IMG/VR virus record: IMGVR_UViG_3300045257_000093
Span: 1-42,996 of that record
Reading direction: 5' to 3' (one strand)
DNA length: 42,996 bases
Source of the DNA: a virus
The position numbers and the translations under genes were made by a program. Positions 22,901 through 29,730 of the stretch are shown piece by piece; position 1 is the first letter of the stretch; each line of letters starts with the position of its first letter. The notes below the pieces were generated by a model. It worked only from the letters and a program-made list of their open reading frames with translations. It was not told the origin of the DNA and searched no databases.

Positions 22901-24531
22901 CGGTGACTATCGAAGACCGATTCAAATTGCGTCGAGGTACGGCGGCGAACCTGACGGCCGTCAATGAAACGCCTTTGGACGGAGAAATCTGCTATGAGAA
23001 AGATACCGGCAAGTTCAAGGTCGGCGATGGGCTGACGCCCTATCTTTCGCTCCCTTACTTCTCGGTACTCGACACGGTGCTTCGCGTCCGGCTGGCAACC
23101 GCTGCGGCGCTGCCTGCGAGCACGTACGCCAACGGAACCGCTGGCGTCGGGGCAACGATTACCATCACCGCGACGGGAACTCTGAGCGTCGACGGCGTAG
23201 TTGCCGCGCTCGGCGACTTCCTTTTGGTCACCGATGAGGCGACGTCTGCACGCAATGGCGTTTACAAAGTGACGACGGCCGGCGCGGTTGGCGTCGCCGC
23301 CGTGCTCATGCGGGCAATTCGCGCGGACGCCTCTGACGAGGTAGCCGGTCGCCTAGTAACGGTGGGGCCCGAGGGGACGGCGAATGCTAATACGGTTTGG
23401 CAATGCACGAGCGCTGCGTCGCCCACTATCGGTACGACGGCGATTACTTTCTCTAGGGTGGGGTCGGGCGGTATAGGGGGCTCGCAGTTCGCTGTCGCGG
23501 GGGGAACTTCCGACGCCATTACGGCAGCTTTCGTCTCCGCGCCGATACTAGCTGACGGCCTGGAGCTACGCATCCGCGCTACGGCAGCTAACGCTACGAC
23601 AACTCCAACTTTCAATCCGAACGGGCTTGGGGCCCTCATCATCTATAAGCTCGGCGGCGGCACCTTGCTCGTCGAGGACATCTCGGGCCCGGGCCATGAA
23701 CTTATTTTACGTTACCGCGCAAGTCCGGCTCGATACGAGTTGCTAAACCCTCGCAATCGCGTCACTCTCACCCCGGGCGCGAACGTCACGGTGGACAACT
23801 CTAACCCATACGCCCCCGTGGTAGCCTCAATTGCGGCGGGTATTGGGCTGAAGGGGCGGCTCGCGGCCTATGCAAATCTTCCGAGTTCAGGCAACTCGTC
23901 TGGAGACGCCTACGTTCTCGACTCGGATAGCATGATCTATGTCTGGAATGGGAGCACGTGGCCAAGCTCGGGCGCCGGTATAAATTCAGGCGGGGGCCTC
24001 GTCCGATTAAGTAAACAGGTAGTTGCGACCGCAACGGCTACCATTAGCTTCAGTTCTATCCCCGCAGGCTATTCCTCGTTGAAAATCGTCCTTACGGGTC
24101 GAGACACGAACTCGGCATCCGGAGAGCTTGCTACTTTCCTCCAGATCAATGGCGACGGTACCGCGGCTAACTACACGCTTACTCAGGGTATTCAAGGCAT
24201 CTCATCAACTACGGGAGCTGGGGCGGGTGCAGCTTTGGTTATAGGCTCTACAACGAGTGGTGGGTGCGTCGGCTCCATTCCTGGCACGAGTGGCTTAGCG
24301 ACAGCGGTAGGATCCTCCGAGATATTGATTCCCAATTACGCCGGAACGGCATTTCATAAAATCGTCAGAACGTCTTACAGCGATTTCTACGGCAGTAGCA
24401 CGCCCTCGCGAGATACGGCGGAGGTCTCATTTTTATGGAAGTCAACTGCGGCTATCGATAGCTTGGTCTTGGTCGCCGGGGGGACTTCCTTTGCGGTAGG
24501 CACTACGGCCGTGCTATACGCGATGTTGTAG
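22897..24531 (+). CDS. Tail fibre / receptor-binding protein
   Basis: A 544-aa fibre. The N-terminal ~45 residues (FKLRRGTAANLTAVNETPL, DGEICYEKDTGKFKVGDG) are the trimerising N-domain known from the major tropism determinant and hyaluronate-lyase-like fibres. The middle has repeated Gly/Thr-rich beta strands and a VTPGANVTVDNS-like linker, and the last ~180 residues (ISFSSIPAGYSSLKIVLTGR to the end) form a compact beta domain often found at fibre tips. It starts with ATG 22897 in an ATGA overlap with the hub. Its stop TAG (24529-24531) abuts the convergent polymerase stop. Confidence 0.87.
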   Translation: MTVTIEDRFKLRRGTAANLTAVNETPLDGEICYEKDTGKFKVGDGLTPYLSLPYFSVLDTVLRVRLATAAALPASTYANGTAGVGATITITATGTLSVDGVVAALGDFLLVTDEATSARNGVYKVTTAGAVGVAAVLMRAIRADASDEVAGRLVTVGPEGTANANTVWQCTSAASPTIGTTAITFSRVGSGGIGGSQFAVAGGTSDAITAAFVSAPILADGLELRIRATAANATTTPTFNPNGLGALIIYKLGGGTLLVEDISGPGHELILRYRASPARYELLNPRNRVTLTPGANVTVDNSNPYAPVVASIAAGIGLKGRLAAYANLPSSGNSSGDAYVLDSDSMIYVWNGSTWPSSGAGINSGGGLVRLSKQVVATATATISFSSIPAGYSSLKIVLTGRDTNSASGELATFLQINGDGTAANYTLTQGIQGISSTTGAGAGAALVIGSTTSGGCVGSIPGTSGLATAVGSSEILIPNYAGTAFHKIVRTSYSDFYGSSTPSRDTAEVSFLWKSTAAIDSLVLVAGGTSFAVGTTAVLYAML

Positions 24532-26034
24532 TCACTTCCGATACCGTCGCCCCCGCCAGCCGCCCTTGGCTTTGATTGGCCAATCGGCGGCCCAGGGCGG
24601 CATGGCGTTCATCTCGGCCTCGAACGCCTCGATCGACCCGAAACCCTTGGGCACCTCGGCGGCGTTCTCGTCGTAGACGTGCAGCACAACGGGATAGCCG
24701 GCGGCTGCGAGCCGGTGCTGGCCGTGGCGCAGGATGCGGTTGGCCGTCGCTTGGCAGGCATTCTCCAGCAGCTTGCCGCTGTACGTGGTCATCACGCACC
24801 AGCCATAGGCGCCCATCTTGGGGTTCGTGTTGTACCCCTCGTAACTGATCTGCAAGCCGCGCCAGTCGTCTTTGCCGGGCTGCAAGCGCGGCCGATGGTA
24901 GGGAATATAGCTGCCGTCTGGCAGGAACATGTAGAGCACGTCGTCATGCACGTACATCGTGAGCCCGGAGAACGTGCCGTCCAACCGCGTCACCGGGAAC
25001 TGCGTCTCGGGGTTCTGGACCGCCAGCACCGTCATCCCTTCGAGCCCATGCATGTGTGGCACGCCTTTCCACGGTGGCACGCCGTCGGCGCGCGCACGGC
25101 ACCACTCCCATTCCTCGCCCGCGTTGACCCGGCCGCCGACGGCTACCGCTGCTTGGTGCCACGCCGCCGTTGACTGCGGGCAACTCTGGCCGCCGCCGAG
25201 GAACACGATGTTTGGGCTCGCCGCGCGCCAGCGCAGGATCAGGTCGCGCGCCTCGGCTTCGTCGCCCTCGAAGCCCATTGCCTTGAGCGCCCCGATCCAG
25301 CCGAGGAAACCCAGCGCCAGCTCCGTTACCTTGCCTTTCTTGCGCAGCGGATGCTTCTGGCCCGTAGGCTCGGCCGGCTTCCAGGTCCACCATTCGGGCT
25401 GCGCCAACTCGGTGTCGGTGTAGCCCTCGTAGCGATGGAAGTCGTTGACGTCCAGTTTGAAAGTGGCGGCGGCCGACGCCTCGTAAATCTTGCCGTGCGC
25501 ACGGAACACGTCGATGCGCCACTGCTCGCCGGCCAGCATCGCGTTCACAACGGCCTCGATCGCCGAGTAGTCGCTGCAGATGAACTCGTGGTCCTCGTCG
25601 GTGCAGAGCAGCGAGCGCAGGCTACCGCCCATCACCGCCAGCGCATCGCCCCAGATGCTCTCGACGAAATCCAAGTCACGCGTGGCTATCGCCGCGAGCC
25701 CGTCCTCGGCCGCCGCGGCGTTCCATTCCTCGGCCTTGCTGAGCGGCCCGCGTAGCTGGAAGCACCACGGGCAGGCCACGCGCTCGGCGGGGTGCCAGCG
25801 GTGACACTCGGCGCACTGGCGCACCTCGGGGCCTGAGTTCGGGAAGTTCGTCGGCTGCGGCCCGCTACCCGTCGGCCGGCCGGTCCTCGCGCCGTCCACG
25901 GTAAATAGGTCGTGCACCCGGTTGGCGGCGGTCATCTGGCCGCGCAACGCGTAGACTTTCTTGACGCTGGCGCTCCCGACGGCTTGACGGATCTCCAAGG
26001 CGCGGAGGCAGGCGAGCATGTTGTCGCGGGTCAT
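24532..26034 (-). CDS. DNA polymerase family A, polymerase (C-terminal) subunit of a split gene
   Basis: A 500-aa catalytic part starts near the thumb/palm boundary (LEIRQAVGSASVKKVYAL). It has motif A ICSDYSAIE (D155, E160), a fingers helix KGKVTELALGFLGW (from K235), and motif C HVYDE (D455, E456). Motif C differs from the canonical VHDE: the His is Tyr. A four-Cys zinc ribbon (CAEC C74/C77, CPWC C88/C91) is set just after the TNFPNSGP region. The exonuclease is missing and is encoded separately upstream (26279-27229). Start ATG 26034 shares ATGA with the 83-aa gene between the two halves. Two subunits presumably reassemble into one replicative enzyme. Confidence 0.92.
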   Translation of the reverse strand: MTRDNMLACLRALEIRQAVGSASVKKVYALRGQMTAANRVHDLFTVDGARTGRPTGSGPQPTNFPNSGPEVRQCAECHRWHPAERVACPWCFQLRGPLSKAEEWNAAAAEDGLAAIATRDLDFVESIWGDALAVMGGSLRSLLCTDEDHEFICSDYSAIEAVVNAMLAGEQWRIDVFRAHGKIYEASAAATFKLDVNDFHRYEGYTDTELAQPEWWTWKPAEPTGQKHPLRKKGKVTELALGFLGWIGALKAMGFEGDEAEARDLILRWRAASPNIVFLGGGQSCPQSTAAWHQAAVAVGGRVNAGEEWEWCRARADGVPPWKGVPHMHGLEGMTVLAVQNPETQFPVTRLDGTFSGLTMYVHDDVLYMFLPDGSYIPYHRPRLQPGKDDWRGLQISYEGYNTNPKMGAYGWCVMTTYSGKLLENACQATANRILRHGQHRLAAAGYPVVLHVYDENAAEVPKGFGSIEAFEAEMNAMPPWAADWPIKAKGGWRGRRYRK

Positions 26035-26282
26035 TTCAGGAACCGCGGCAGGGGGCAGTAGTACTCGGGCGCACCATCGGCCTGCCAGCTGCCCTCGTTG
26101 AACCACACGCACTGGCCTTTCTTGTAGCTCCAACGAACTTTATCCGGCCCCAAGAACTTGTTGTTTCCCGAGGCGCGAAACGACCATACTTTCTCGCCGG
26201 GCCGAGCAAATCGTGAGTGGTACACAACGTACTCGCCGGGAGGCGGCGGGTTCTTCTCGTCCCACTTCTGCCAGTCATTCAT
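26031..26282 (-). CDS. 83-aa protein encoded between the two DNA polymerase halves
   Basis: The protein has many aromatic and charged residues (KWDEKNPPPPGEYVVYHSRF, KVWSFRASGNNKF, GQCVWFNEGSWQ). PPPPGEYVVYH.. and a late CVWFNEG pattern suggest a small beta barrel, of the kind found in short phage DUF proteins. It is coupled by ATGA overlaps on both sides: its ATG 26282 overlaps the stop of the exonuclease part and its stop overlaps the ATG of the polymerase part. I recognise no nuclease, intein or splicing motif. It could be a bridging subunit or a passenger (inference). Confidence 0.8.
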   Translation of the reverse strand: MNDWQKWDEKNPPPPGEYVVYHSRFARPGEKVWSFRASGNNKFLGPDKVRWSYKKGQCVWFNEGSWQADGAPEYYCPLPRFLK

Positions 26283-27229
26283 CCTAGTTTCTCCTTGAGT
26301 TCTTTGATGACGCCTTCGACGCTCTCCTGATCCAGCGAGTCAACGTAGCACCCTTTGCCGGCGAGCCACCCGACGAGCTTCTGCACCTCGCTGGCTTTCT
26401 TCACGCAGCCACCGGTGAGGATGGCCAGCTCGGCGTTGTAGCGTTCGAGCGCCTGCTCCAGCACCACGATGCAATTCTCGACGCCCGCGCGGTCCACCGG
26501 AATGCCGCGCTTGTTGATCGCCAGGTCGAGCAGCCAGTAGGCGCGGCGGTCGGCGGGCATGTCGGGCGTCGCGGCGCTCACTTCGTCTTCGGCCAGTACG
26601 TCGCGGGCGTTGTAGGCGTAGAGCCGCGGGCCGTCGGTCGGATCTTCCTCGGGCCGGATGCGCTTGCGCGGGTCTTTCTTCGTCGGCTTGCGCGGCACGC
26701 TGAAGCGATCGAGCAGGCGCTTACCCTCGGCGTCCTTCTGGTGCTCGATGCCCAACACCTCACCGACGTCGGCCAAGCTCGGCGGCAGCGACCACGCGCG
26801 CGCTTTGCCCATCGAGCAGTAGAGTTGCGTCGGGCGGATCGGCGGGAAGCCGTAGCGCGGCACCGCGACGTACTCCCAGACCCATAGCTCGAACTTGGCG
26901 CCGTGCGCCTCTATCTCGCCGCCGGCAGCAATGTGGGCACAGAAGTCCGCGGGCAACGGTTGGCCGGGCAGCCAGAGCCGATCGCCGAGCCCATCCTTCA
27001 GGTCGTAGACCATCGACAGGATCTCGGTCGTCGGGTGCTGCGCGTAGACGGCCGCCCCCACCGCCGGCAACCCGCCGCGGCCCTTCGCGTCCGTCGCGGT
27101 CTTGAGCCATTTGCCGTCGGCTTCCGACCACTCGAACCCCGCCTCGCTGTATGACTCCAGGTCGAACGATGCACGCACCGTTGAATGGCCGAGCCCGACG
27201 CGGAGCTTTGTGCCGGCGAGGTGGGTCAT
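26279..27229 (-). CDS. DNA polymerase family A, 3'-5' exonuclease (N-terminal) subunit of a split gene
   Basis: A 316-aa protein has the DEDD exonuclease fold: Exo I SFDLES (D23, E25), Exo II-like EAHGAKFEL (an unusual Gly and Glu in place of the common Asn/Asp), and Exo III YNARD. After about residue 210 it continues into the first part of the polymerase domain (YWLLDLAINKRGIPVDR, CVKKASEVQKLVGWL, and LDQESVEGVIKEL), where single-chain relatives go on into the polymerase. It ends at KEKLG and the chain resumes in the gene at 26034. Start ATG 27229 overlaps the previous stop. Confidence 0.9.
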   Translation of the reverse strand: MTHLAGTKLRVGLGHSTVRASFDLESYSEAGFEWSEADGKWLKTATDAKGRGGLPAVGAAVYAQHPTTEILSMVYDLKDGLGDRLWLPGQPLPADFCAHIAAGGEIEAHGAKFELWVWEYVAVPRYGFPPIRPTQLYCSMGKARAWSLPPSLADVGEVLGIEHQKDAEGKRLLDRFSVPRKPTKKDPRKRIRPEEDPTDGPRLYAYNARDVLAEDEVSAATPDMPADRRAYWLLDLAINKRGIPVDRAGVENCIVVLEQALERYNAELAILTGGCVKKASEVQKLVGWLAGKGCYVDSLDQESVEGVIKELKEKLG

Positions 27230-27378
27230 CGGTCAGCCCAGTCGCGTTTTAGCACTTCGGCTTCGATAGCCTCCGCCCATTCGGCAATCTTGTCTTGGCT
27301 CGGCGCGGGGGCGTTCGGGCTGCAATCCTCTGCGTAGAAGCGCATGTCTTCGATGACTTCGGTCAACTTGTCATTCAT
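27226..27378 (-). CDS. Small acidic helical protein upstream of the polymerase
   Basis: A 50-aa protein from ATG 27378 (GGAG 8 nt upstream). It is mostly helical and acidic (KLTEVIEDMRFYAEDC, KIAEWAEAIEAEVLKRDW). The longer frame upstream only overlaps the neighbouring micro-gene in another frame. It ends in ATGA shared with the exonuclease gene. Function unknown. Confidence 0.7.
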   Translation of the reverse strand: MNDKLTEVIEDMRFYAEDCSPNAPAPSQDKIAEWAEAIEAEVLKRDWADR

Positions 27379-27517
27379 CGGTAAGGCTCCAATCCTTCGT
27401 AAAGGGCTCGCGGCGCGCCTCGGCGTGCGTGTAGACACTCTCGTCCATCCACAGTTGCCAGTCGGCATGCACGGGCCTCGAGGCCTTGGGTTCTCGCGGG
27501 GCGATGAGGTCAATCAC
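27371..27517 (-). CDS. 48-aa protein coupled to neighbours on both sides
   Basis: Frame starts at GTG 27517, overlapping the stop of the gene before it (GTGA), and ends TGA 27373-27371, overlapping the ATG of the next gene. The product is Trp/His-containing (RPVHADWQLWMDESVYTHAE and FTKDWSLTDE). Both junctions are tight overlaps of the type used throughout this operon, which is the main support. No family recognised. Confidence 0.6.
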   Translation of the reverse strand: MIDLIAPREPKASRPVHADWQLWMDESVYTHAEARREPFTKDWSLTDE

Positions 27518-27687
27518 GGGTTTGGCGCCTCGGAGAGCTCATAGCGTCCCTTATCGGCCGCAGAGTAGGCCCAGTCTTCGGCCCATTCCCTTGCGGTGAT
27601 CTTCGGGCCGAACGACTCCTCGAAGTCCTTATACTCGACACGGGGCTCGCCCGTCTCAGGATCGTTGAACTCGATCTTGAATCGCAT
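27514..27687 (-). CDS. Small protein of unknown function in the replication operon
   Basis: A 57-aa protein from ATG 27687, with GGAG 7 nt upstream. It begins with a short beta-hairpin-like stretch (RFKIEFNDPETGEPRVEY) and continues acidic (KDFEESFGPK, WAEDWAYSAADKGRYEL). In size and style it resembles short phage DUF proteins related to gp-type recombination accessory factors, but I assign no function. It is 1 nt from the previous gene's stop. Confidence 0.7.
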   Translation of the reverse strand: MRFKIEFNDPETGEPRVEYKDFEESFGPKITAREWAEDWAYSAADKGRYELSEAPNP

Positions 27688-27688
27688 C

Positions 27689-28042
27689 TCAATTCTCCAA
27701 GTCAGTGCGGTACACAAAGACCTTCAGGCCCATGCGTTCCGCGGTGGCGATCATATGGCGGGTGCCTGGGCTCTTTCCGTCCCAGATCGCGATGAGCGCA
27801 TCGGCGTAGACGGCCATCTCCATGTTGCGCTGGCGTCCCGCCGCGCGCCCGTAGCGCTTCCAGTCGGCGGGGAACTGACGGACGGGGAGCCCCGCCATCC
27901 GCGCCCACTGCTCGCCGAGTTGGTCGACGCCATCGGCGCACCCGCTGATAATCTCGGTCATCTCGAACTTCGTCGCGGTAACCGCGACGGCCAGAAGGCA
28001 GATGCGGGTAATCGCGCGGCTACCGGCGATGATCGTTTTCAT
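27689..28042 (-). CDS. SLOG-domain protein (YspA/DUF2493-like)
   Basis: A 117-aa Rossmann-like protein of the SLOG superfamily (YspA group). The nucleotide-binding features are AGSR near the N-terminus, ISGCADGVDQLGEQWA, the FPADWKRYGRAAGRQRN stretch, and IAIWDGKSPGTRHMI with the GT turn. SLOG proteins bind nucleotide-derived ligands and occur in stress and defence contexts. In phages the group is frequent but uncharacterised; sensing or removing an NAD-derived signal is a possibility (inference). ATG 28042 overlaps the stop of the broken upstream gene (ATGA). Confidence 0.85.
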   Translation of the reverse strand: MKTIIAGSRAITRICLLAVAVTATKFEMTEIISGCADGVDQLGEQWARMAGLPVRQFPADWKRYGRAAGRQRNMEMAVYADALIAIWDGKSPGTRHMIATAERMGLKVFVYRTDLEN

Positions 28043-28529
28043 ACGATAGGCTCGATGAAGCCGTACTCGCGCATCGCTTCCAAGGTCCAGCCTTGGTCGA
28101 GCCAGTCACCGATGCGGCTCGTCGCGTACTGTGACTCCGCTTTGGCCGTGAAGCGCCAAGGGAGCGGGCAGTTGGGGCGATGAACCGAGAAGTCGATCGG
28201 ACAACGCAAGCCCACCCGCGCGCTGGGCTTCTCGCGAACTTGATAGGGGAGGTGCAGCACGATCGTCGTCTCGGAAAGCGAGTCAGGCGTGTTGGCGTTG
28301 GCCACGCTCGCCACGTTGCGCAGCTCGAACCCGTCGACGAAAACCCGTCGACGAAAACCCGCCGCGAGTGGCCGAGGCCGTCGACTACAATGCCGGGGCC
28401 CTTGGGCTGCGTTCGTTCGCTTACCTCGCGACGCAGTCTGTTGTTCTCATGGCGCAGCTCGTGGACCTTCTTGGCGAGGTCGTCGCGCTGGCAGCGCACA
28501 TGTTTCAGCAATTCTTCGTCAGCTTGCAT
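28039..28529 (-). pseudogene. Frameshifted gene (coiled-coil N-terminus, beta-rich C-terminus)
   Basis: Two frames belong to one gene. From ATG 28529 (GGAG site) the product starts with a coiled coil (LLKHVRCQRDDLAKKVHEL, ENNRLRREV), then GHSRRVFVDGF. There a 14-bp tandem duplication (28330-28357) throws it out of frame. The continuation, in the frame that begins near 28314, reads ELRNVASVANANTPDSL, PIDFSVH and IGDWLDQGWTLEAMREYGF to a stop at 28039. Without one copy the frame is continuous for 158 aa and ends coupled to the SLOG gene. It may be a recent mutation, an assembly error or a phase-variable repeat. Function unknown. Confidence 0.75.
28330..28357. repeat. 14-bp tandem duplication causing a frameshift
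   Basis: CCCGTCGACGAAAA occurs twice in direct tandem (28330-28343 and 28344-28357), followed by another CCC. Removing one copy restores a single open frame in the surrounding minus-strand gene. Confidence 0.9.
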
Positions 28530-28546
28530 CCCGTTTCTCCAAGTAA

Positions 28547-28573
28547 GCGCCGGGCTCGTCGCGAGCCCGGCGC
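28547..28573. terminator. Strong 12-bp stem-loop between SSB-like gene and downstream genes
   Basis: A perfect 12-bp GC-rich stem (28547-28558 with 28562-28573) closes a 3-nt loop between the minus-strand gene ending at 28582 and the next, starting at 28529. On the minus strand it is followed by TTACTTGG, not a real U run. It may act as a partial terminator or an mRNA stabiliser that raises SSB over downstream genes. Confidence 0.55.
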
Positions 28574-28581
28574 ACGGTGGG

Positions 28582-29430
28582 TTACGCCTGCAGCATCCCG
28601 GCGGCGATGAGCTGCTCGTCGCTCCAGCCCTTCGCCACGTAGGACTCGTAGCTGAAGCCCTGCGCGGCGGGGAGCATCACACGACCAGCCGGCGCGGGCG
28701 GACCCGGAGGTGCTGCCGGTGCACCGGGCGGCCCCGCGAGGATCGCCGTGTGCGGCTGGGTGACGACGGGCGTGCTCGGCGCGGGGGGCGTCGCGGTTGC
28801 CATCGCGGTTGCCATCGCGGCGACCGGAGTGGCGCTGGCGCCGACCGGCAGCGCGGCCTGACCGAAGCCAACCTGCGAGGCGTCGACGGTCACGACGATC
28901 TCGGGACCGAAGCCACTGTGGGCAACCATCGAGTGATTGATGTAGACGCCAGGTTTCGAGGAGCTGCCGTTGCCGTCTACGTTGCCGAGCACCTCGACGT
29001 AGTGGCCCGCCTTGATCGCCTCGACGGGCGTTGCGGCAGAGCCGTCGGCGAGCAGGGTCTTCGGTGCGAAGCCCGAGCTGAAGCGGACGACCCAGTTGCC
29101 GGGGAAACCTTCGCGCTTCGAGGGGACGTTGCCGTCCTCGTTGGGCGTCGCGGAGTCGCCGTCGATGACCTTCCACGAGAACTTCGGGTTGTTCCACGTC
29201 TGCGGGAAGGCCGCCTGACCGACCGCGAGGATCTTCTTGCCCCACTCGGTATCCCACCAAGCGGCCGAGCCGTTCTTCGGGATCGCGACGGCAAAGAAGT
29301 AGCTGACGCGCGCGGTGCCGTCCTGGTTCAGCAGCGGCTTGCCTTCCTTGTTCTTTGTCTGCGGCTCGACCAGCGAGCCCATAACGAGCCGGCCGACGGG
29401 GAACAGAATGTCTGTCTTGTGATTGCTCAT
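28582..29430 (-). CDS. Single-stranded DNA-binding-like protein (DUF2815 type)
   Basis: A 282-aa protein. The N-terminal ~190 residues look like the OB-fold phage SSB family DUF2815 (ILFPVGRLVMGSLVEP, YFFAVAIPKNG, NWVVRFSSGFAPKT, IKAGHYVEVLGNVDGN, then PGVYINHSMVAHSG). A long Ala/Pro/Met-rich disordered linker follows (residues about 205-255), ending in a small C-terminal segment with WSDEQLIAAGM. The family is larger than E. coli SSB and lacks its acidic tip. It would coat single strands for the polymerase, helicase and nuclease encoded around it. Confidence 0.82.
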   Translation of the reverse strand: MSNHKTDILFPVGRLVMGSLVEPQTKNKEGKPLLNQDGTARVSYFFAVAIPKNGSAAWWDTEWGKKILAVGQAAFPQTWNNPKFSWKVIDGDSATPNEDGNVPSKREGFPGNWVVRFSSGFAPKTLLADGSAATPVEAIKAGHYVEVLGNVDGNGSSSKPGVYINHSMVAHSGFGPEIVVTVDASQVGFGQAALPVGASATPVAAMATAMATATPPAPSTPVVTQPHTAILAGPPGAPAAPPGPPAPAGRVMLPAAQGFSYESYVAKGWSDEQLIAAGMLQA

Positions 29431-29462
29431 ACTCTTGGTGCCTTTGGTGAGTGAGGGGAGGA

Positions 29463-29726
29463 TCAGTCCAGCCCGGTTGCGGGAGGGGCGTTGCGGGAGA
29501 TGCCTGCGAGTCGTTCAAACGCTTCCGCCATTTCCAAGCGACGGCTCTCAGACTTGGGCAACCAAAAGGTCACCGCGCTGCGGTCGTCATCGGCGGACGG
29601 GTGGTGCAAGCGCTCGCTGGAGTGCAAGATGAGTTGCGCCGCGTGGTAGGTGATGCCGGTGTTGCTTTTCTTTTCGATAAGCAACACTTCGTCGGTCAGT
29701 TCTTGGCTGTACACATTGATTCGCAT
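29463..29726 (-). CDS. Conserved hypothetical phage protein
   Basis: An 87-aa protein from ATG 29726 (GGAG 8 nt upstream). MRINVYSQELTDEVLLIEKK, then GITYHAAQLILHSSERLHH and a SAVTFWLP stretch: the N-terminal MR.NVY.EELT.EV signature recurs in phages of this type next to SSB and RecB-like genes, always without known function. The frame continues upstream through the nuclease gene, which is a shadow. It lies 4 nt after that gene. Confidence 0.75.
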   Translation of the reverse strand: MRINVYSQELTDEVLLIEKKSNTGITYHAAQLILHSSERLHHPSADDDRSAVTFWLPKSESRRLEMAEAFERLAGISRNAPPATGLD

Positions 29727-29730
29727 GGGG

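Noticed and set aside
28180-29454. 424-aa plus-strand frame opposite the SSB-like gene
   Set aside because: Arg/Gly/Asp-rich shadow of the minus-strand SSB-like and broken genes; no plus-strand promoter or ribosome site.
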